64,000 bases of DNA. Origin: Paralvinella palmiformis (taxonomy: Eukaryota; Annelida; Polychaeta; Terebellida; Alvinellidae). This document shows positions 22,051 through 32,639 of the stretch, one piece after another; position 1 is the stretch's first letter; every line of letters begins with the position of its first letter. The stretch lies in the NCBI GenBank assembly GCA_025642065.1, contig JAODUP010000353.1, positions 1,087,501-1,151,500 of the forward strand, given 5' to 3'. The notes below the pieces were generated by a model, which was not told where the DNA came from, did not search any database, and was given only the letters and a program-made list of their open reading frames with translations. Position numbers and translations under genes: made by a program.

Positions 22051-22530
22051 TATATAACACCAGGTAGAGAGAGAAGTACATAACACCCGATAGAGAGAGG
22101 AGTATAAAACACCAGGTACAGAGAGGAATATATTACACCAGGTAGAGAGAGGAGTATATAACACCAGGTAGAGAGAGAGAGAAGAGGAGTTTATAACACC
22201 AGGTAGAGAGAGGAGTACATAACACCAGGTAGAGAGAGGAATTTAAAACACCAGGTAGAGAGAGGAATACATAACACCAGGTAGAGAGAGGAATACATAA
22301 CACCAGGTAGAGAGAGGAGTACATAACACCAGGAAGAGAGACGGAGTATATAACACCAGGTAGAGAGAGAGAGATAAGTATATAACACCAGGTAGAGAGA
22401 GGAGTATATAACAACAGTTAGAGAGGAGAATATATAACAGCAGGCAGAGAGGAGAGTATATTACATCAGGTTGAGAGGAGACCATATAACAACAGATAGA
22501 GAGGAGAGTATATAACACCCGGTAGAGAGA
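21995..22530. repeat. GA-rich minisatellite, unit about 26-29 bp
   Basis: A GA microsatellite (about 22004-22052) grades into roughly 18 imperfect copies of a unit made of gtagagagaggag and tatataacaccag. Unit length varies because the GA part changes length. It creates the L-Y-L-V-L frames on the minus strand. Confidence 0.9.
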
Positions 22531-22639
22531 TAAGGCAAGTAGAAGCAAACCAACGCATAAATAGGCAAATATGTCAGAATGAGATACACGAGAATAGTTT
22601 CTTAGCAAGGAAACTAACAGGCAAAAGGAGGTAATTAGA

Positions 22640-23075
22640 AAGGCAAGTATGTCAGAAGGTATATCAAGACGTAGACAGGTAAGTCTATCAGAAAGTATAT
22701 CAAGACATAGAAAGGCAAGTATGTCTGAAGGTATATCAAGACGTAGACAGGTAAGTCTATCAGAAAGTATATCAAGACATAGAAAGGCAAGTATGTCAGA
22801 AGGTATATCAAGACGTAGACAGGTAAGTATGTCAGAAGGTATATCAAGACATAGAAAGGCAAGTATGTCAGAAGGTATATCAAGACGTAGACAGGTAGCT
22901 ATCAGAAGGTATATCAAGACATAGAAAGGAAAGTATGTCAGAAGGTATATCAAGACGTAGACAGTTAAGTCTGTTAGAAGGTATATCAAGACATAGAAAG
23001 GAAAGTATGTCTGAAGGTATATCAAGACGTAGACAGTTAAGTCTGTTAGAAGGTATATCAAGACATAGAAAACAA
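22640..23075. repeat. 36-bp minisatellite arranged as 72-bp dimers
   Basis: Twelve or so 36-bp units share gtatatcaagac and alternate between two types, one ending acgtagacag and the other acatagaaag, so the real period is about 72 bp. One unit near 22895 has a short deletion (aggtagctatcagaagg). Confidence 0.92.
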
Positions 23076-23285
23076 GCAAATATAATGTATTGTGTTGTGT
23101 GACTGATGAATAGTCAAATCAGTGTTCTAGATACTTTTCTGGACAACCAATTAAACTAGATTATTTAACTTATTTAATTTGATTTGGTCATAATCTATAA
23201 GGATATATAATGTTTATGCAATAAGTGATGTGTGTTACTGTATAGGGGTTTAGTTGTTAACAATTTGATAAAGGGGTTTGTGTTA

Positions 23286-23320
<35 letters not shown>

Positions 23321-23443
23321 GTGCCAGAATTGCGTGTATGTGTGTCATTGTGTGTGTGTGCATCGGTCTAAATCTACGTATTTCTGTATGCTTATGTAGA
23401 TATATATCATCATCTGTTACCATATAATAATAATCTATTGCAG
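23076..23443. other. Flanking/intron DNA with (TA)n run
   Basis: A TA run lies at 23287-23318. Nothing else is recognisable before the acceptor of the exon at 23444. Confidence 0.6.
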
Positions 23444-23659
23444 TCATTACTAAGTGAGATGTCCGCCCTACAACAGGATCACAACAACGACACACAGGAT
23501 CTGGAACAAAAATCAAACACGAAGTCAAATGGCAATCCTTTTATCAGAGAATGGTGTAAATTGTTTGGATTAGACACCAAGACAACCTCGTGTCTAGAAA
23601 GCCTTCATTATATAAATGGCGACGATATTTTTAACATGGAAGTGGGCGATATTATACAG
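23444..23659 (+). CDS. Module-repeat gene, exon A (unrecognised family)
   Basis: A 216-bp open exon between acceptor 23441-23443 (ttaataatctattgcag-type) and donor 23660 (ATACAG|gtgagg), in phase 0 at both ends. It encodes 72 residues: a polar Q/N/D-rich start (SALQQDHNNDTQDLEQ) and a more globular part with FIREWCKLFGLDTKTT and CLESLHYINGDDIFNMEVGD. The second part has the spacing of a small helical domain (W, F-G-L, L-x-x-L, D-I-F, G-D-I), loosely like a SAM-type fold, but I do not recognise a family. The ATG at 23459 could be the start codon; otherwise earlier exons are missing from view. It is followed, in phase, by the four module exons. Confidence 0.68.
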
Positions 23660-23759
23660 GTGAGGATCAATAGACATCACGTGACTTGCATTTTGCCATA
23701 ATGAGGCTGTTAGGGATGACATGCGATTTGTGTGTGAAAGTCGCATTTTAGGTTCAAGA

Positions 23760-23934
23760 TAAACAGGCAGACAGTTAGACAGACAAATAGACGAACATAC
23801 AGGCATACCTACATACAGACAGACAAGCATACATACAGGCAGGAAGACATACATACATACATAGATATATACATACATACATACATACATACATACAGAC
23901 AGGCAGACAGACAGCAAGATAAACGGCAGACTGA

Positions 23935-23985
<51 letters not shown>
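23760..23985. repeat. CAGA/CATA tetranucleotide tract and (TA)n run
   Basis: Imperfect gacagaca and catacata repeats (23770-23930) are followed by a TA run (23941-23984), all inside the intron after exon A. Confidence 0.9.
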
Positions 23986-23987
<2 letters not shown>

Positions 23988-24433
23988 TATGATATTTTGT
24001 CTAGCATGGATCTTGACGGAACGCAAAAAGGTTTGCTACGGGTTGCTTCACTTCTTTACCGCCATAGCCGCGCGTCACGTGATAAACAACTACCGCCATC
24101 TGGTGTTCATATCTGTCCAATACCAGACACCCACAGTCAGTAACCGTTAAATTATATTCAGGAATAAATTAAAGTGTTCGTTTTATAAATTGATCTATAT
24201 TATATGCGTTGGTCGCAGGGAATCAACTTTAGTTACTATATATAATCGCCAACGAGGTGAATATCGATCTGAATATCGATGACGTCATGATGCAGAATGT
24301 AAATTACCCGGATCTATATTAAAATTCCACATTAAGTGCAGTTCGTTGTCGGGTCGAGATTATTATTCCTGCACCGCGACGGAGTATTGTTTCCGTAATC
24401 AGGGCTGATTTATTTCTTTATTACATCCGCCAG

Positions 24434-24519
24434 ATGTCGCCATTGTCCGTAGTCGACAATCAAGGCGCCTCGCCGGTCGAGTATCGCGAGCAGGGCCTCA
24501 TCTTAACACGTCACATACG
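24434..24519 (+). CDS. Candidate exon with ATG start, phase conflict with neighbours
   Basis: The segment from 24434 is bounded by tttattacatccgccag and a strong donor at 24520 (ATACG|gtaaga). It begins ATG and reads MSPLSVVDNQGASPVEYREQ then GLILTRHIR, with GC-rich third positions like the window's other real exons and a local GC-rich setting. Its length (86 bp) leaves phase 2, which would put the next module exon (24901) out of frame. It may be an alternative first exon, an exon of a different transcript, or not coding at all. Confidence 0.4.
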
Positions 24520-24810
24520 GTAAGACAGACGCGTGGAGGCTATTGTTTATATCATGACATCAGTTTATCATCATATAATGATGGATAAAGTGTTTTAAGG
24601 GGAGCTGCCAAGAGATTTGTTAAGGTTTCATGTTGATGATTGTATGAATGAATATGAAACTGTATCCACGCTGAAAGGTCACTCATCAGTTTAGTTGATG
24701 TACTCCGAATATTAAAAAAGTCACATTAATTGTGTTACCCATGCCTCATCTAGTACTACTGTTACTACTAATACTAAAATTAACACTATTACTACTACAC
24801 TTTTTGTATA

Positions 24811-24847
<37 letters not shown>

Positions 24848-24900
24848 TTAATGCTTCCAAATTTTTGCTATATTAATCCAGTTTTGTTATGAACCAACAG

Positions 24901-25047
24901 GAAATAAAATCGCGGCCATCTTCGGTTGTAAATGATGTTGTAACAGATCCGGAAGATGCCGATCCAGATCAAGGGAGAACTATTATGGAAACAACTGTGA
25001 TGAAGCTGGTAGATGAGTTGATTAACGAGAAACTACAACTAGAACAG
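24901..25047 (+). CDS. Module-repeat gene, exon B (module copy 1)
   Basis: A 49-codon exon, phase 0 at both ends, acceptor aaccaacag at 24892-24900 and donor GAACAG|gtaaaa. It encodes an acidic stretch (VVNDVVTDPEDADPDQGR) followed by a probable amphipathic helix (METTVMKLVDELINEK then LQLEQ). The same order, D-x-D-Q-G-R, a few residues, then T/A-V-x-K-L-x-x-E-L-x-x-E-K-x-x-L-E-Q, recurs in exons C, D and E. The 3' border and the first ten intron bases (gtaaaatatc) are also shared, showing that the copies arose by duplication of exon plus flank. Confidence 0.78.
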
Positions 25048-25067
25048 GTAAAATATCACATACACAG

Positions 25068-25102
<35 letters not shown>

Positions 25103-25103
<1 letters not shown>

Positions 25104-25225
25104 CTGAAGGTTGTTTCATCTTTCACTTCGCTTCATTACCTTTGGAGGTCGCTCGGCCCATTTAGCCTACCATGTGCACAAACGTGGCCGTAAAATATCA
25201 AACATCATCATCATCATCACACACA
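25103..25225 (+). mobile_element. SINE family A body, head replaced by (CA)n
   Basis: From tatctgaaggttgtttcatc to the ATC tail at 25203-25217 this is a close copy of the family A body. The tRNA-like head is absent; a (CA)n run (25069-25099) abuts the body. A second CA run follows at about 25219-25265. Confidence 0.85.
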
Positions 25226-25689
25226 CATACACACACACACACACACAAACACACATACACACACATATATACTCCATATTCTTATTATATTTAATTTAGG
25301 CAATAATCGTGACATTTTAAAACAATGAAATACAGAACAGGACATTTACTTCGATAACGAACTTTTTATGATCCAGCTTTATAACCAACTTAAAGAATAA
25401 TTTAATTATATAATGTCGAATTGTTATCCAACGTCCTCTGTTTTAGTACGAATAATCTTATCTACTAAAACCACCTTTTAAGATCGTTTTTGTGAGAATC
25501 TTCAGCCGACGAGACCCCTTATGATCTTCAGGTTGGTTATTTTATCCCAAGTATATTAGAGACAACATTGGTCCACTTATTACTGTGAATAAGGACATCC
25601 CAATTATTTTCAAGTCTGTTCTTCGTGATGTAGTAACGATGGTGGGCAGTTTACCGTTTTTATATTAATAATGGACGAAATGGCATCAC

Positions 25690-27160
25690 GAGACTAAACC
25701 AAATACGGGACTAGACCAGATACGGGACTAGACCAAATACGGAACTAGACCAGATACGGAACTAGACCAGATAGGGAACTAGACCAAATACGGGACTAGA
25801 CCAAATACGGGACTAGACCAGATACGGGACTAGACCAGATACGGAACTAGACCAGATACGGAACTAGACCAGATAGGGGACTAGACCAGATAGGGGACTA
25901 GATCAAATACGGGACTAAACCAAATACGGGACTAGTTTAAAGACGGGACTGGACCAAATATGGGACTAGATCAAATACGGGACTAGTATAAAGACGGGAC
26001 TAGACCAAATATGGCACTAGACCAGATACGGAACTAGACCAGATACGGGACTAGACCAAATACGGGACTAGACCAAATACGGGACTAGACCAATACGGGA
26101 CTAGACCAAATACGGGACTAGACCAAATACGGGACTAGACCAAATACGGGACTAGTTTTAAGACGGGACTGGACCAAATATGGGACTAGATCAAATACGG
26201 GACTAGTATAAAGACGGGACTAGACCAAATATGGGACTAGACCAGATACGGAACTAGACCAAATACGGGACTAGACCAGATACGGGACTAGACCAAATAT
26301 GGGACTAGACCAGATACGGAACTAGACCAGATAGGGAACTAGACCAAATACGGGACTAGACCAAATACGGGACTAGACCAAATACGGGACTAGACCAGAT
26401 ACGGGACTAGACCAGATACGGAACTAGACCAGATAGGGACTAGACCAGATAGGGGACTAGATCAAATACGGGACTAAACCAAATACGGGACTAGATCAAA
26501 TACGGGACTAGACCAAATACGGGACTAGACCAAATACGGGACTAGACCAGATACGGAACCAGACCAGATAGGGGACTAGACCAAATACGGGACTAGACCA
26601 AATACGGGACTAGACCAGATACGGACTAGACCAAATACGGGACTAGACCAAATACGGGACTAGACCAAACGGGACTAGACCAAATACGGGACTAGACCAG
26701 ATACGGGGACTAGACCAAATACGGGACTAGACCAGATATGGGACTAGTATAAATACGGGACCAGATACGGGACTAGTAAAGAGGACTAGCCAAAGGGACT
26801 AGTATAAAGATGGGACTAGACCAGATACGGGACTAGTATAAAGACGGGACTAGATTAAATACGGGACTAGTATAAAGACGGGACAAGACCAAATATGGGA
26901 CTAGATCAGATACGGGACTAGATCCATTACGTGGACTAGTATAAAGACGGGACTAGACCAGATAGGGGACTAGACCAAAAACGGGACTAGACCAGATATG
27001 GGACTAGAATAAAGACTGGACTGGGCCAAATACGGGACTAGTCGAAAAACAGGACTAGGCCAAAGAGGGGACTAGACCGAAGACGGAACTAGACCGCATA
27101 CGGGACTAGACCAAAGACGGGACTAGACGAAAGACAGGACTAGACCAAAAACGGAATTAT
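25690..27160. repeat. 17-bp minisatellite, about 85 copies (1.5 kb)
   Basis: The unit gggactagaccaaatac recurs with variants: agata/aaata, gggaac/ggaac, and a subtype gggactagtataaagac. Subtype units cluster at 25930-26000, 26150-26220 and 26740-26960. Copies decay towards the right edge. It lies in the intron between module exons B and C and has no coding potential. Confidence 0.95.
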
Positions 27161-27317
27161 ACCACACCTAACCAATATCAATCTAGCAGTATTATTTATA
27201 TATTAGAGTAATTTTGTCATATCTCCCGTGGTATAGGTATATAGTGATATATGCCGCCGCTTCCGATTGTATAACTCAATGGGAAGCTGCGTGTATGTAT
27301 ATAACAATCCTATAATA

Positions 27318-27603
27318 TAATAACGCCATATTAACCTAGCTAACGGCTCTAAGACGCTTTGCAATATTATTATCCCTGACTCAGACCTGTTCCAATCCAT
27401 CACACATCTCAACTCCCAAGGGAGTATATGGTGCAGGTCGCCATTAAAGGCGCAAAGCGTCACTCAAGCACATATCGATCACGTCCCGTCAGGTTCCGAT
27501 TTCTGGCCGAGTGAACCAGTCGCCACGTGACGGCATTGCAGCTCCAGAGCCTCGAACCGGCAACCCCTCGGTTACGAGTCCTACCGGTCTAACCAACCAA
27601 CCT
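27318..27603 (-). mobile_element. SINE family C, copy 1
   Basis: On the minus strand: a tRNA-like head ending in B box ggttcgaggctctgg-like sequence (27545-27560), the shared block cgtcacgtggcgactggttc, then ttgacgctttgcgcc, tcccttgggagttgagatg and a 3' end with gcgtcttagagccgtt. The block order equals that of the plus-strand copy at 28.47 kb. Confidence 0.8.
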
Positions 27604-28095
27604 CCCCCCCCCTCACTTGGCCATCCGATTTACGATTTAGATCAGCAGAGATCAGAGATTTAGAGATAACTTATCGTTCACAAACTGGGTTAGTATTTTC
27701 TTTAATTAGTCTCTGAAGGTGACTTTGAACAATCAGCTGTTTTCGTGTTCTGCTAATGTCGCCGCCATTAAACAGTGTATCTAGAAGTTTGTTTACCCAA
27801 AGGAGGGCAATAGAGATACGACACCGGAAGTCTTTGTGCTCCCGGAGAATATCGTCATAATGGCTGTTAAGCTCTAGGAATTGTTTCCGTGAATATAAAA
27901 TAATTTTATTATAATAATAATAATAATAATTAAGAAGACTTGTCGAATGTTTAGTTGTTAAATCCGCGAAGATTGATTTGCAGATTTATCGGAAAGCTAT
28001 CTGACACCTAGGATAATCTACTGTAGATCAGAAACATACTGGAGTCAGGTAGATGTAGGAGAGTGTTTACTCAGTATTAATGGAGATAACTTTAT

Positions 28096-28276
28096 AATGA
28101 TGATGATGATGATGATTGATGTTTTACGGCCACTTTTGTGCAGATGGTAGGCTAAATGGGCCGAGCGACCTCCAAGGATAATGAAGCGAAGTCAGAGATG
28201 AAATAACCGAGATTCGAACGCGGGTGGTAGTGATCTGTGATCCAACGCGCTACCGATTAGTCCACGGAGGCGCTCT
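28096..28276 (-). mobile_element. SINE family A copy with 12-bp TSD
   Basis: A near full-length reverse copy: ATC-type tail, ttgatgttttacggccactt, gggccgagcgacctcc, B box gattcgaacgcggg and a head ending ccacggaggcgctc. It is flanked by agataactttat at 28084-28095 and 28277-28288. A short internal deletion removes the atatgcccatgcc stretch before the B box. Confidence 0.9.
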
Positions 28277-28470
28277 AGATAACTTTATGAGAATTTCTTG
28301 TTATCTTTCAGTGAACTAAAGTAAATTAATCGGAATTGAACGGATTAATATATTACGATGGTTACTGATTGTCTTGTAGTTGTTGTATTCAGTTTATATT
28401 TCCGCTCATCTCTGTATGTAGGCAAGTCAAATGTAGGCGTTATGTAATAACATATATGTCGCGCTATGTC

Positions 28471-28795
28471 CAGCCGTCATAGCGCAGTTAGTTAGAGCGT
28501 AAAACTCGTAGCCGAACGGTCGCGGGTTCGAGGCTCGGTGAGCTGCAATGTCGTCACGTGGCGACTGGTTCACTCATCCATAAAAAATGAGTACCCGACG
28601 GGACGCGATGGCTATGTGTTTGAGTAACGCTTTGCGCCTAAAATGGCAGGATGCGTTGTATGCTCCCTTGGGAGTTGACATGCGTGCTGGGTGTAAACAG
28701 GTCTGAGTCGGGGATAATAATATTGTAAAGCGCCTTAGAGCAGCTTCTAGCTGAACAGGACGCCACATAAAGATAACGTAATATTATATTATTAT
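28471..28795 (+). mobile_element. SINE family C, copy 2
   Basis: A tRNA-like head (gcgcagttagttagagcgta, B box gggttcgaggctcgg) is followed by cgtcacgtggcgactggttc, gggacgcgatggctatgtg and a 3' tail, attgtaaagcgccttagagc, then an ATT-rich end. The tail matches the LINE 3' end near 9278. Confidence 0.82.
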
Positions 28796-29326
28796 TATAA
28801 CAGGTATACGTCATGCGATTATTGTACAATGAAAAAAGTAGGTTAATTAAAAACATTATCGCTCTGGAATTAATATTGTTCGGGATCGATGTGTTTGGAG
28901 AAGAGTAAAGATTTATTTGAAGGCGACTTCTGTTTTCATCTTTAATGGTTGACCTTTGCTGCCATTATCAAATTATAGATATTCATAAGTACAGTTAACT
29001 CGGAACAAATCGTTGAATATTTATTTACTTCTGATTCTTGGTGGGCGCATACAAATAATTAAAAACTAATTAAGCAATCCATTATTTTACTGCTGGTACT
29101 ACTATTACTGATAACAACGCTGCAAACTTCCAGGTTGTGGGTTCGAATCACATTCATAGTTGTATGGATGTTCTCTTTCGGTAATTACGCATCCCATAGC
29201 CAGGTGTGACAACCATGAAGCTGAACAAATAAACATAAATATTACTTCTAATATGAAAACAATATTATAATTGTTACATTTCTGTATCTTTATTATTGAT
29301 AATAATTTGTAATTAAGCAACACCAG

Positions 29327-29461
29327 TTGCAGCAACCACCGCTAGAGGTCTCCGAGGTAAACTCAGATCTTGTAGATCTGGATCAGGGTAGACTTCAAAT
29401 GGAGACAACGGTCAGAAAACTGGAAGAGGAGCTGCTAAAAGAGAAACTGAAACTAGAACAG
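29327..29461 (+). CDS. Module-repeat gene, exon C (module copy 2)
   Basis: A 45-codon exon, phase 0 at both ends, acceptor caacaccag at 29318-29326 and donor GAACAG|gtaaaa. It contains VSEVNSDLVDLDQGRLQ and then METTVRKLEEELLKEK plus LKLEQ. The D-L-D-Q-G-R, M-E-T-T-V, E-L and L-E-Q positions equal those of exon B. The helix has heptad-like leucine spacing, suggesting a coiled coil. It is the most regular of the four copies. Confidence 0.8.
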
Positions 29462-29563
29462 GTAAAATATGGTCAGTAATTATTAAACCAAACATTACCT
29501 ACATCAAACATAGTATTCTGGTGACGAGACATATAATGTGTACACCATACCCTATAATCTGTC

Positions 29564-29564
<1 letters not shown>

Positions 29565-29600
<36 letters not shown>
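29565..29600. repeat. (CA)n microsatellite
   Basis: A short CA run just upstream of the hAT-like element's left target-site duplication. Confidence 0.9.
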
Positions 29601-29605
<5 letters not shown>

Positions 29606-30417
29606 CAAATAAAACATCAAAGAACCCAACATAATATGTTTGTATCGGTATCAAGACATTTAGCCAACGGACATTTAGCCAACGGACACTTAGCCAACGG
29701 ACATTTAGCCAACGGACATTTAGCCAACGGACATTTAGCCAATATTTGTAGGGGGGATATTTACCCAACATTCAAAATTTTCATCTTACATCTACATGTA
29801 TATTGTTATATTTTTGAGTGTGTGTATGCTCTGTTAATATTATGATCTGTTTATGGATGTTGCAAATATAGGCCTATCTTTAGATAAGATGTTAGCAACA
29901 TAATAATTATTGCTGCTTTTTGTACAATTTGTATATTTATATTAATGTATACTGTTTTCTCCGTTATTACACATAAATATAAATAATGATATATCAGGGT
30001 TGGAAGGTTTTTTACACAGACGTTATTAACACCGTTAACTACTTAACTATATCTGGTATGTTGGTAATTACTACTTGTATATACGGCAGATAATCTACTA
30101 GTCTCAGAATAATCCTCTATCCAATGTTGACACTTACATGTATTGTAATGTTGTTAAGATGTGACTGCATAACCCAGGTGATATATCATAGTTTTAAAAT
30201 GTGACTTCATTTTACCTCAGTATAGAAAGCCAGTCTGAATTTAATTTGAAGCAGTGTTACACTTTCTCATGATCATAGTGTTATATCATATTGATACATA
30301 CCTACATGTTGGCTTAAATTATTGAACTAATACTGTGATTATTATTTGATATCGAGCCTTTAGTACTGTATAAAGCTGAAAGGCCAGAGAATTCCACTTG
30401 GGAACATTTTTTACACG

Positions 30418-30717
30418 TTGCCGTTGGAAATAAGAAATGTGCAAAGTGCAAAAAGTGTGATCATCAGCAAGCTAATAATAGTCCACTACACAAAATGTTC
30501 AATGGATTCAGTTTCATCAGCATCGAGTGAGCGAATATTTCCAAACTTTGTAAATATTCACACTAAAGTGCACAATCTTCTGTGCAACAGTAACGCTTTT
30601 AAGATGGCATTCTGCTATAGGATTCTCAGAGGCAGTGCTGAATTAGACTATTTAATTGTTCAGATAGACAATCTTCACTTTGTGTGCAGAAGAACAATAA
30701 ATGTCCAAACAAAATGA
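30418..30717 (+). pseudogene. hAT-type transposase C-terminal fragment
   Basis: Within a 99-codon frame, residues 31-72 (30508-30633) read SVSSASSERIFPNFVNIHTK then VHNLLCNSNAFKMAFCYRIL. In hAT transposases the C-terminal dimerisation region carries 'S-S-A-S-x-E-R-x-F-S-x-x-x-x-I-x-x-x-x-R-N-x-L', followed by a lysine/leucine helix. The match is clear, although R-N is H-N here. The catalytic N-terminal parts are not visible upstream. It lies inside the inverted-repeat element at 29647-32341 and is probably its own remnant. Confidence 0.65.
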
Positions 30718-31110
30718 AAAAGTGGACACTTACTCACCAGTGAATTGTTAACGAGGAAAATGTTTGGAAAATTAATTGATTTTTAATTCAGAAATATATT
30801 TCTTAGTATCATTTTACCTATATAATTATTGGGATGAATTTTACCAATTATTAGGGAATTAAAGTTCAGAGCAACTGTCCGTACTCCAAATATTGAGTAG
30901 TGTGCTAATAAAAACGCACGTATGTGAAAGACACTATCAAATAAATGGGTCATCTAGTGCAAATAGAGCTGGCTTTGTTTACAGTGCTTCTGTTTGGTGT
31001 ACCTTCAAGTTGACCACACCATCCCCAATGACACTTAACTTCTTTCACCTGGAACCAGTGGCTTCTATGGGCTAGTAGGATAAAAGGGCACTAGGGCAAT
31101 TAGATCTGGC

Positions 31111-31478
31111 AGTGAGCTCCGGTGGCCTAGTGGTTAAGCACCCGGCACTTGGTGCCAACGGTCGCAGGTTCGAACCCCGTAAGAGGTCGAAACTTTTCCA
31201 GGGATTAATTTCTCGGCTCACTACATCGTGGGTGGCTGACCACGTTAAATGGCGCTGCCGTCTCCACTGAATTATTTAAAATAAAGGGGGACGTTAAAAA
31301 CCCCCCTGAGGACGTAAAACACTCTGGCAGTGACCACCCTCAGGGTATTTCGGCTCCATCTTTCCGTACTGCTCCCCTGTGAGTGGTGGGGGAGGAGGAT
31401 TCTCAACCACTCCAACATAGAGGCTGTGCTGATTAAGCGACAGCCTGGGGATTCTCCCCGAACAACAAAACCAAAACC
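31111..31478 (+). mobile_element. SINE family B, full-length (368 bp) with 11-bp TSD
   Basis: A tRNA-like head (agtgagctccggtggcctag, B box aggttcgaaccccg) is followed by a long body: ggattaatttctcggctcac, ggtggctgaccacgttaaat, ttaaaataaaggggg and a 3' end aacaacaaaaccaaaac. It is flanked by ttagatctggc at 31100-31110 and 31479-31489. It is nested inside the hAT-like element and is the best reference for the family (other copies at 38.2, 44.2 and 56.2 kb, all reversed). Confidence 0.93.
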
Positions 31479-31514
31479 TTAGATCTGGCTTCCTTTACAG
31501 TGATTCTGGTTTAT

Positions 31515-31690
31515 GTACAGTCAGAATTTGTTGATCCGACAAGGTTTGTCGCATGATAATATGTGGCAGAAACTAGAATATGATTATCGAGTCCGTGACA
31601 TACCGGTAGTCTGTGTCACACATTTTTAAATCATACAGATATACGTCCGTATTTAAACCAAAATTCAATAAGACATGGAATGGCATTGAA
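31515..31690 (+). mobile_element. pogo/Tigger-type MITE, 5' fragment
   Basis: It starts acagtcagaatttgttgatc and continues with gttcgtgacatacc-like and aaatcatacagatatac blocks that match the left half of the complete element at 45127-45511. The right half and its inverted end are missing. Confidence 0.7.
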
Positions 31691-32381
31691 GTCATTGAGC
31701 ATTTTGATGTTTGTTAATTACAAACACTATAACGAAATAATCGTGTCATTATTTGAGCGATAAATTTAAATTAGATTATTATGGCTCGCTATGGGTTTTT
31801 TCTCTTCTTAAATGACTCAATATTTTATTCAAGTATATTTATACTAAGCACCCAGTTAAGAAATATAAAATATGGAAAGAATATAGATAACACAAACAAA
31901 TATATTAAAAGTATACGATGTAGACTTAATAATAGGAATATTGACAATGTACACCTATAGACAACATGTCAGAAATAAAGAATGTATTATATGCAATGTT
32001 TGTGTTTTCAAATTTTAGAGTATAAGATATTTGTTTGTGATCATTACATTCGTACAATGAATTGAATAAAATTCAATTACATACATTATGACGATTGAAT
32101 ATAACAGCTGTGGACTACACATGTAACATCCGTGTTTTAGAATATGAGACATCACTTTGTGTTTGTTACATTTGTACAATGAATTACAAAAATACAATTA
32201 CATACAATGTTTTGAATATTGGCCTAATGCCTCCCTCTGCAAATATTGGCTAAATGTCCGTTGGCTAAGTGTCCGTTGGCTAAATGTCCGTTGGCTAAGT
32301 GTCCGTTAGCTAAATGTTCGTTGGCTAAATGTCCCTGATTCGTTTGTATCCTATTACTTGCATTAATCTTAATACCACCCC

Positions 32382-32382
<1 letters not shown>

Positions 32383-32424
<42 letters not shown>
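32383..32424. repeat. (AAT)n microsatellite
   Basis: A perfect AAT run about 42 bp long, just outside the right target-site duplication of the hAT-like element and upstream of module exon D. Confidence 0.9.
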
Positions 32425-32479
32425 TGTTATTTTATTTCTATTTATTTATTATTAACTACCATTTTATATTAAACAACAG

Positions 32480-32623
32480 GAGTTACAGCAGCTAAAACCA
32501 CCATTAGATGCTACGGATGTCACCTCAGATCTTGTAGATCTGGATCAAGGTCGAATGCTAATGGTGTCAGCCGTCAGAAAATTAGCGGATGAATTGCTAA
32601 AAGAGAAAGTGAAACTAGAACAG
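32480..32623 (+). CDS. Module-repeat gene, exon D (module copy 3)
   Basis: A 48-codon exon, phase 0 at both ends, acceptor ttaaacaacag at 32469-32479 and donor GAACAG|gttaaa. It encodes TDVTSDLVDLDQGRMLM and then SAVRKLADELLKEKVKLEQ. It is closest to exon C in sequence (shared S-D-L-V-D-L-D-Q-G-R and E-L-L-K-E-K), implying a later duplication of the C/D pair. Intron bases after the donor (gttaaatatg) again match the other copies. Confidence 0.8.
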
Positions 32624-32639
32624 GTTAAATATGATAACT

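Larger units (their letters stand above)
29647..32341. mobile_element. hAT-like DNA transposon relic with satellite inverted ends
   Basis: The left end holds six copies of a 15-bp unit (ggacatttagccaac) then atttagccaatatttgtagg. The right end (about 32226-32335) is the reverse complement in the same order. The inverted arms are about 100 bp each. Flanks carry a direct repeat gtttgtatc at 29638-29646 and 32342-32350, fitting the 8-bp duplications of hAT transposons. The interior keeps a piece of a hAT-type transposase (30508-30633). The element is broken by a SINE (31111-31478) and a pogo-type fragment, and it fills most of the intron between module exons C and D. Confidence 0.78.

Noticed and set aside
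22243..23079. 278-codon minus-strand frame rich in L-I-Y-L-L
   Set aside because: Runs through two different minisatellites; the hydrophobic pattern comes from the repeat units.
25690..27160. CRISPR-like regular repeats (also at 52.2-55.0 kb)
   Set aside because: Units are directly adjacent, with no unique spacers, in a eukaryotic genome; these are minisatellites.
28471..28560. True tRNA genes (also near 11.2, 16.98, 31.1, 39.1 and 47.1 kb)
   Set aside because: A and B boxes are present, but the segments do not form a sound cloverleaf and are followed by SINE bodies; they are SINE heads.
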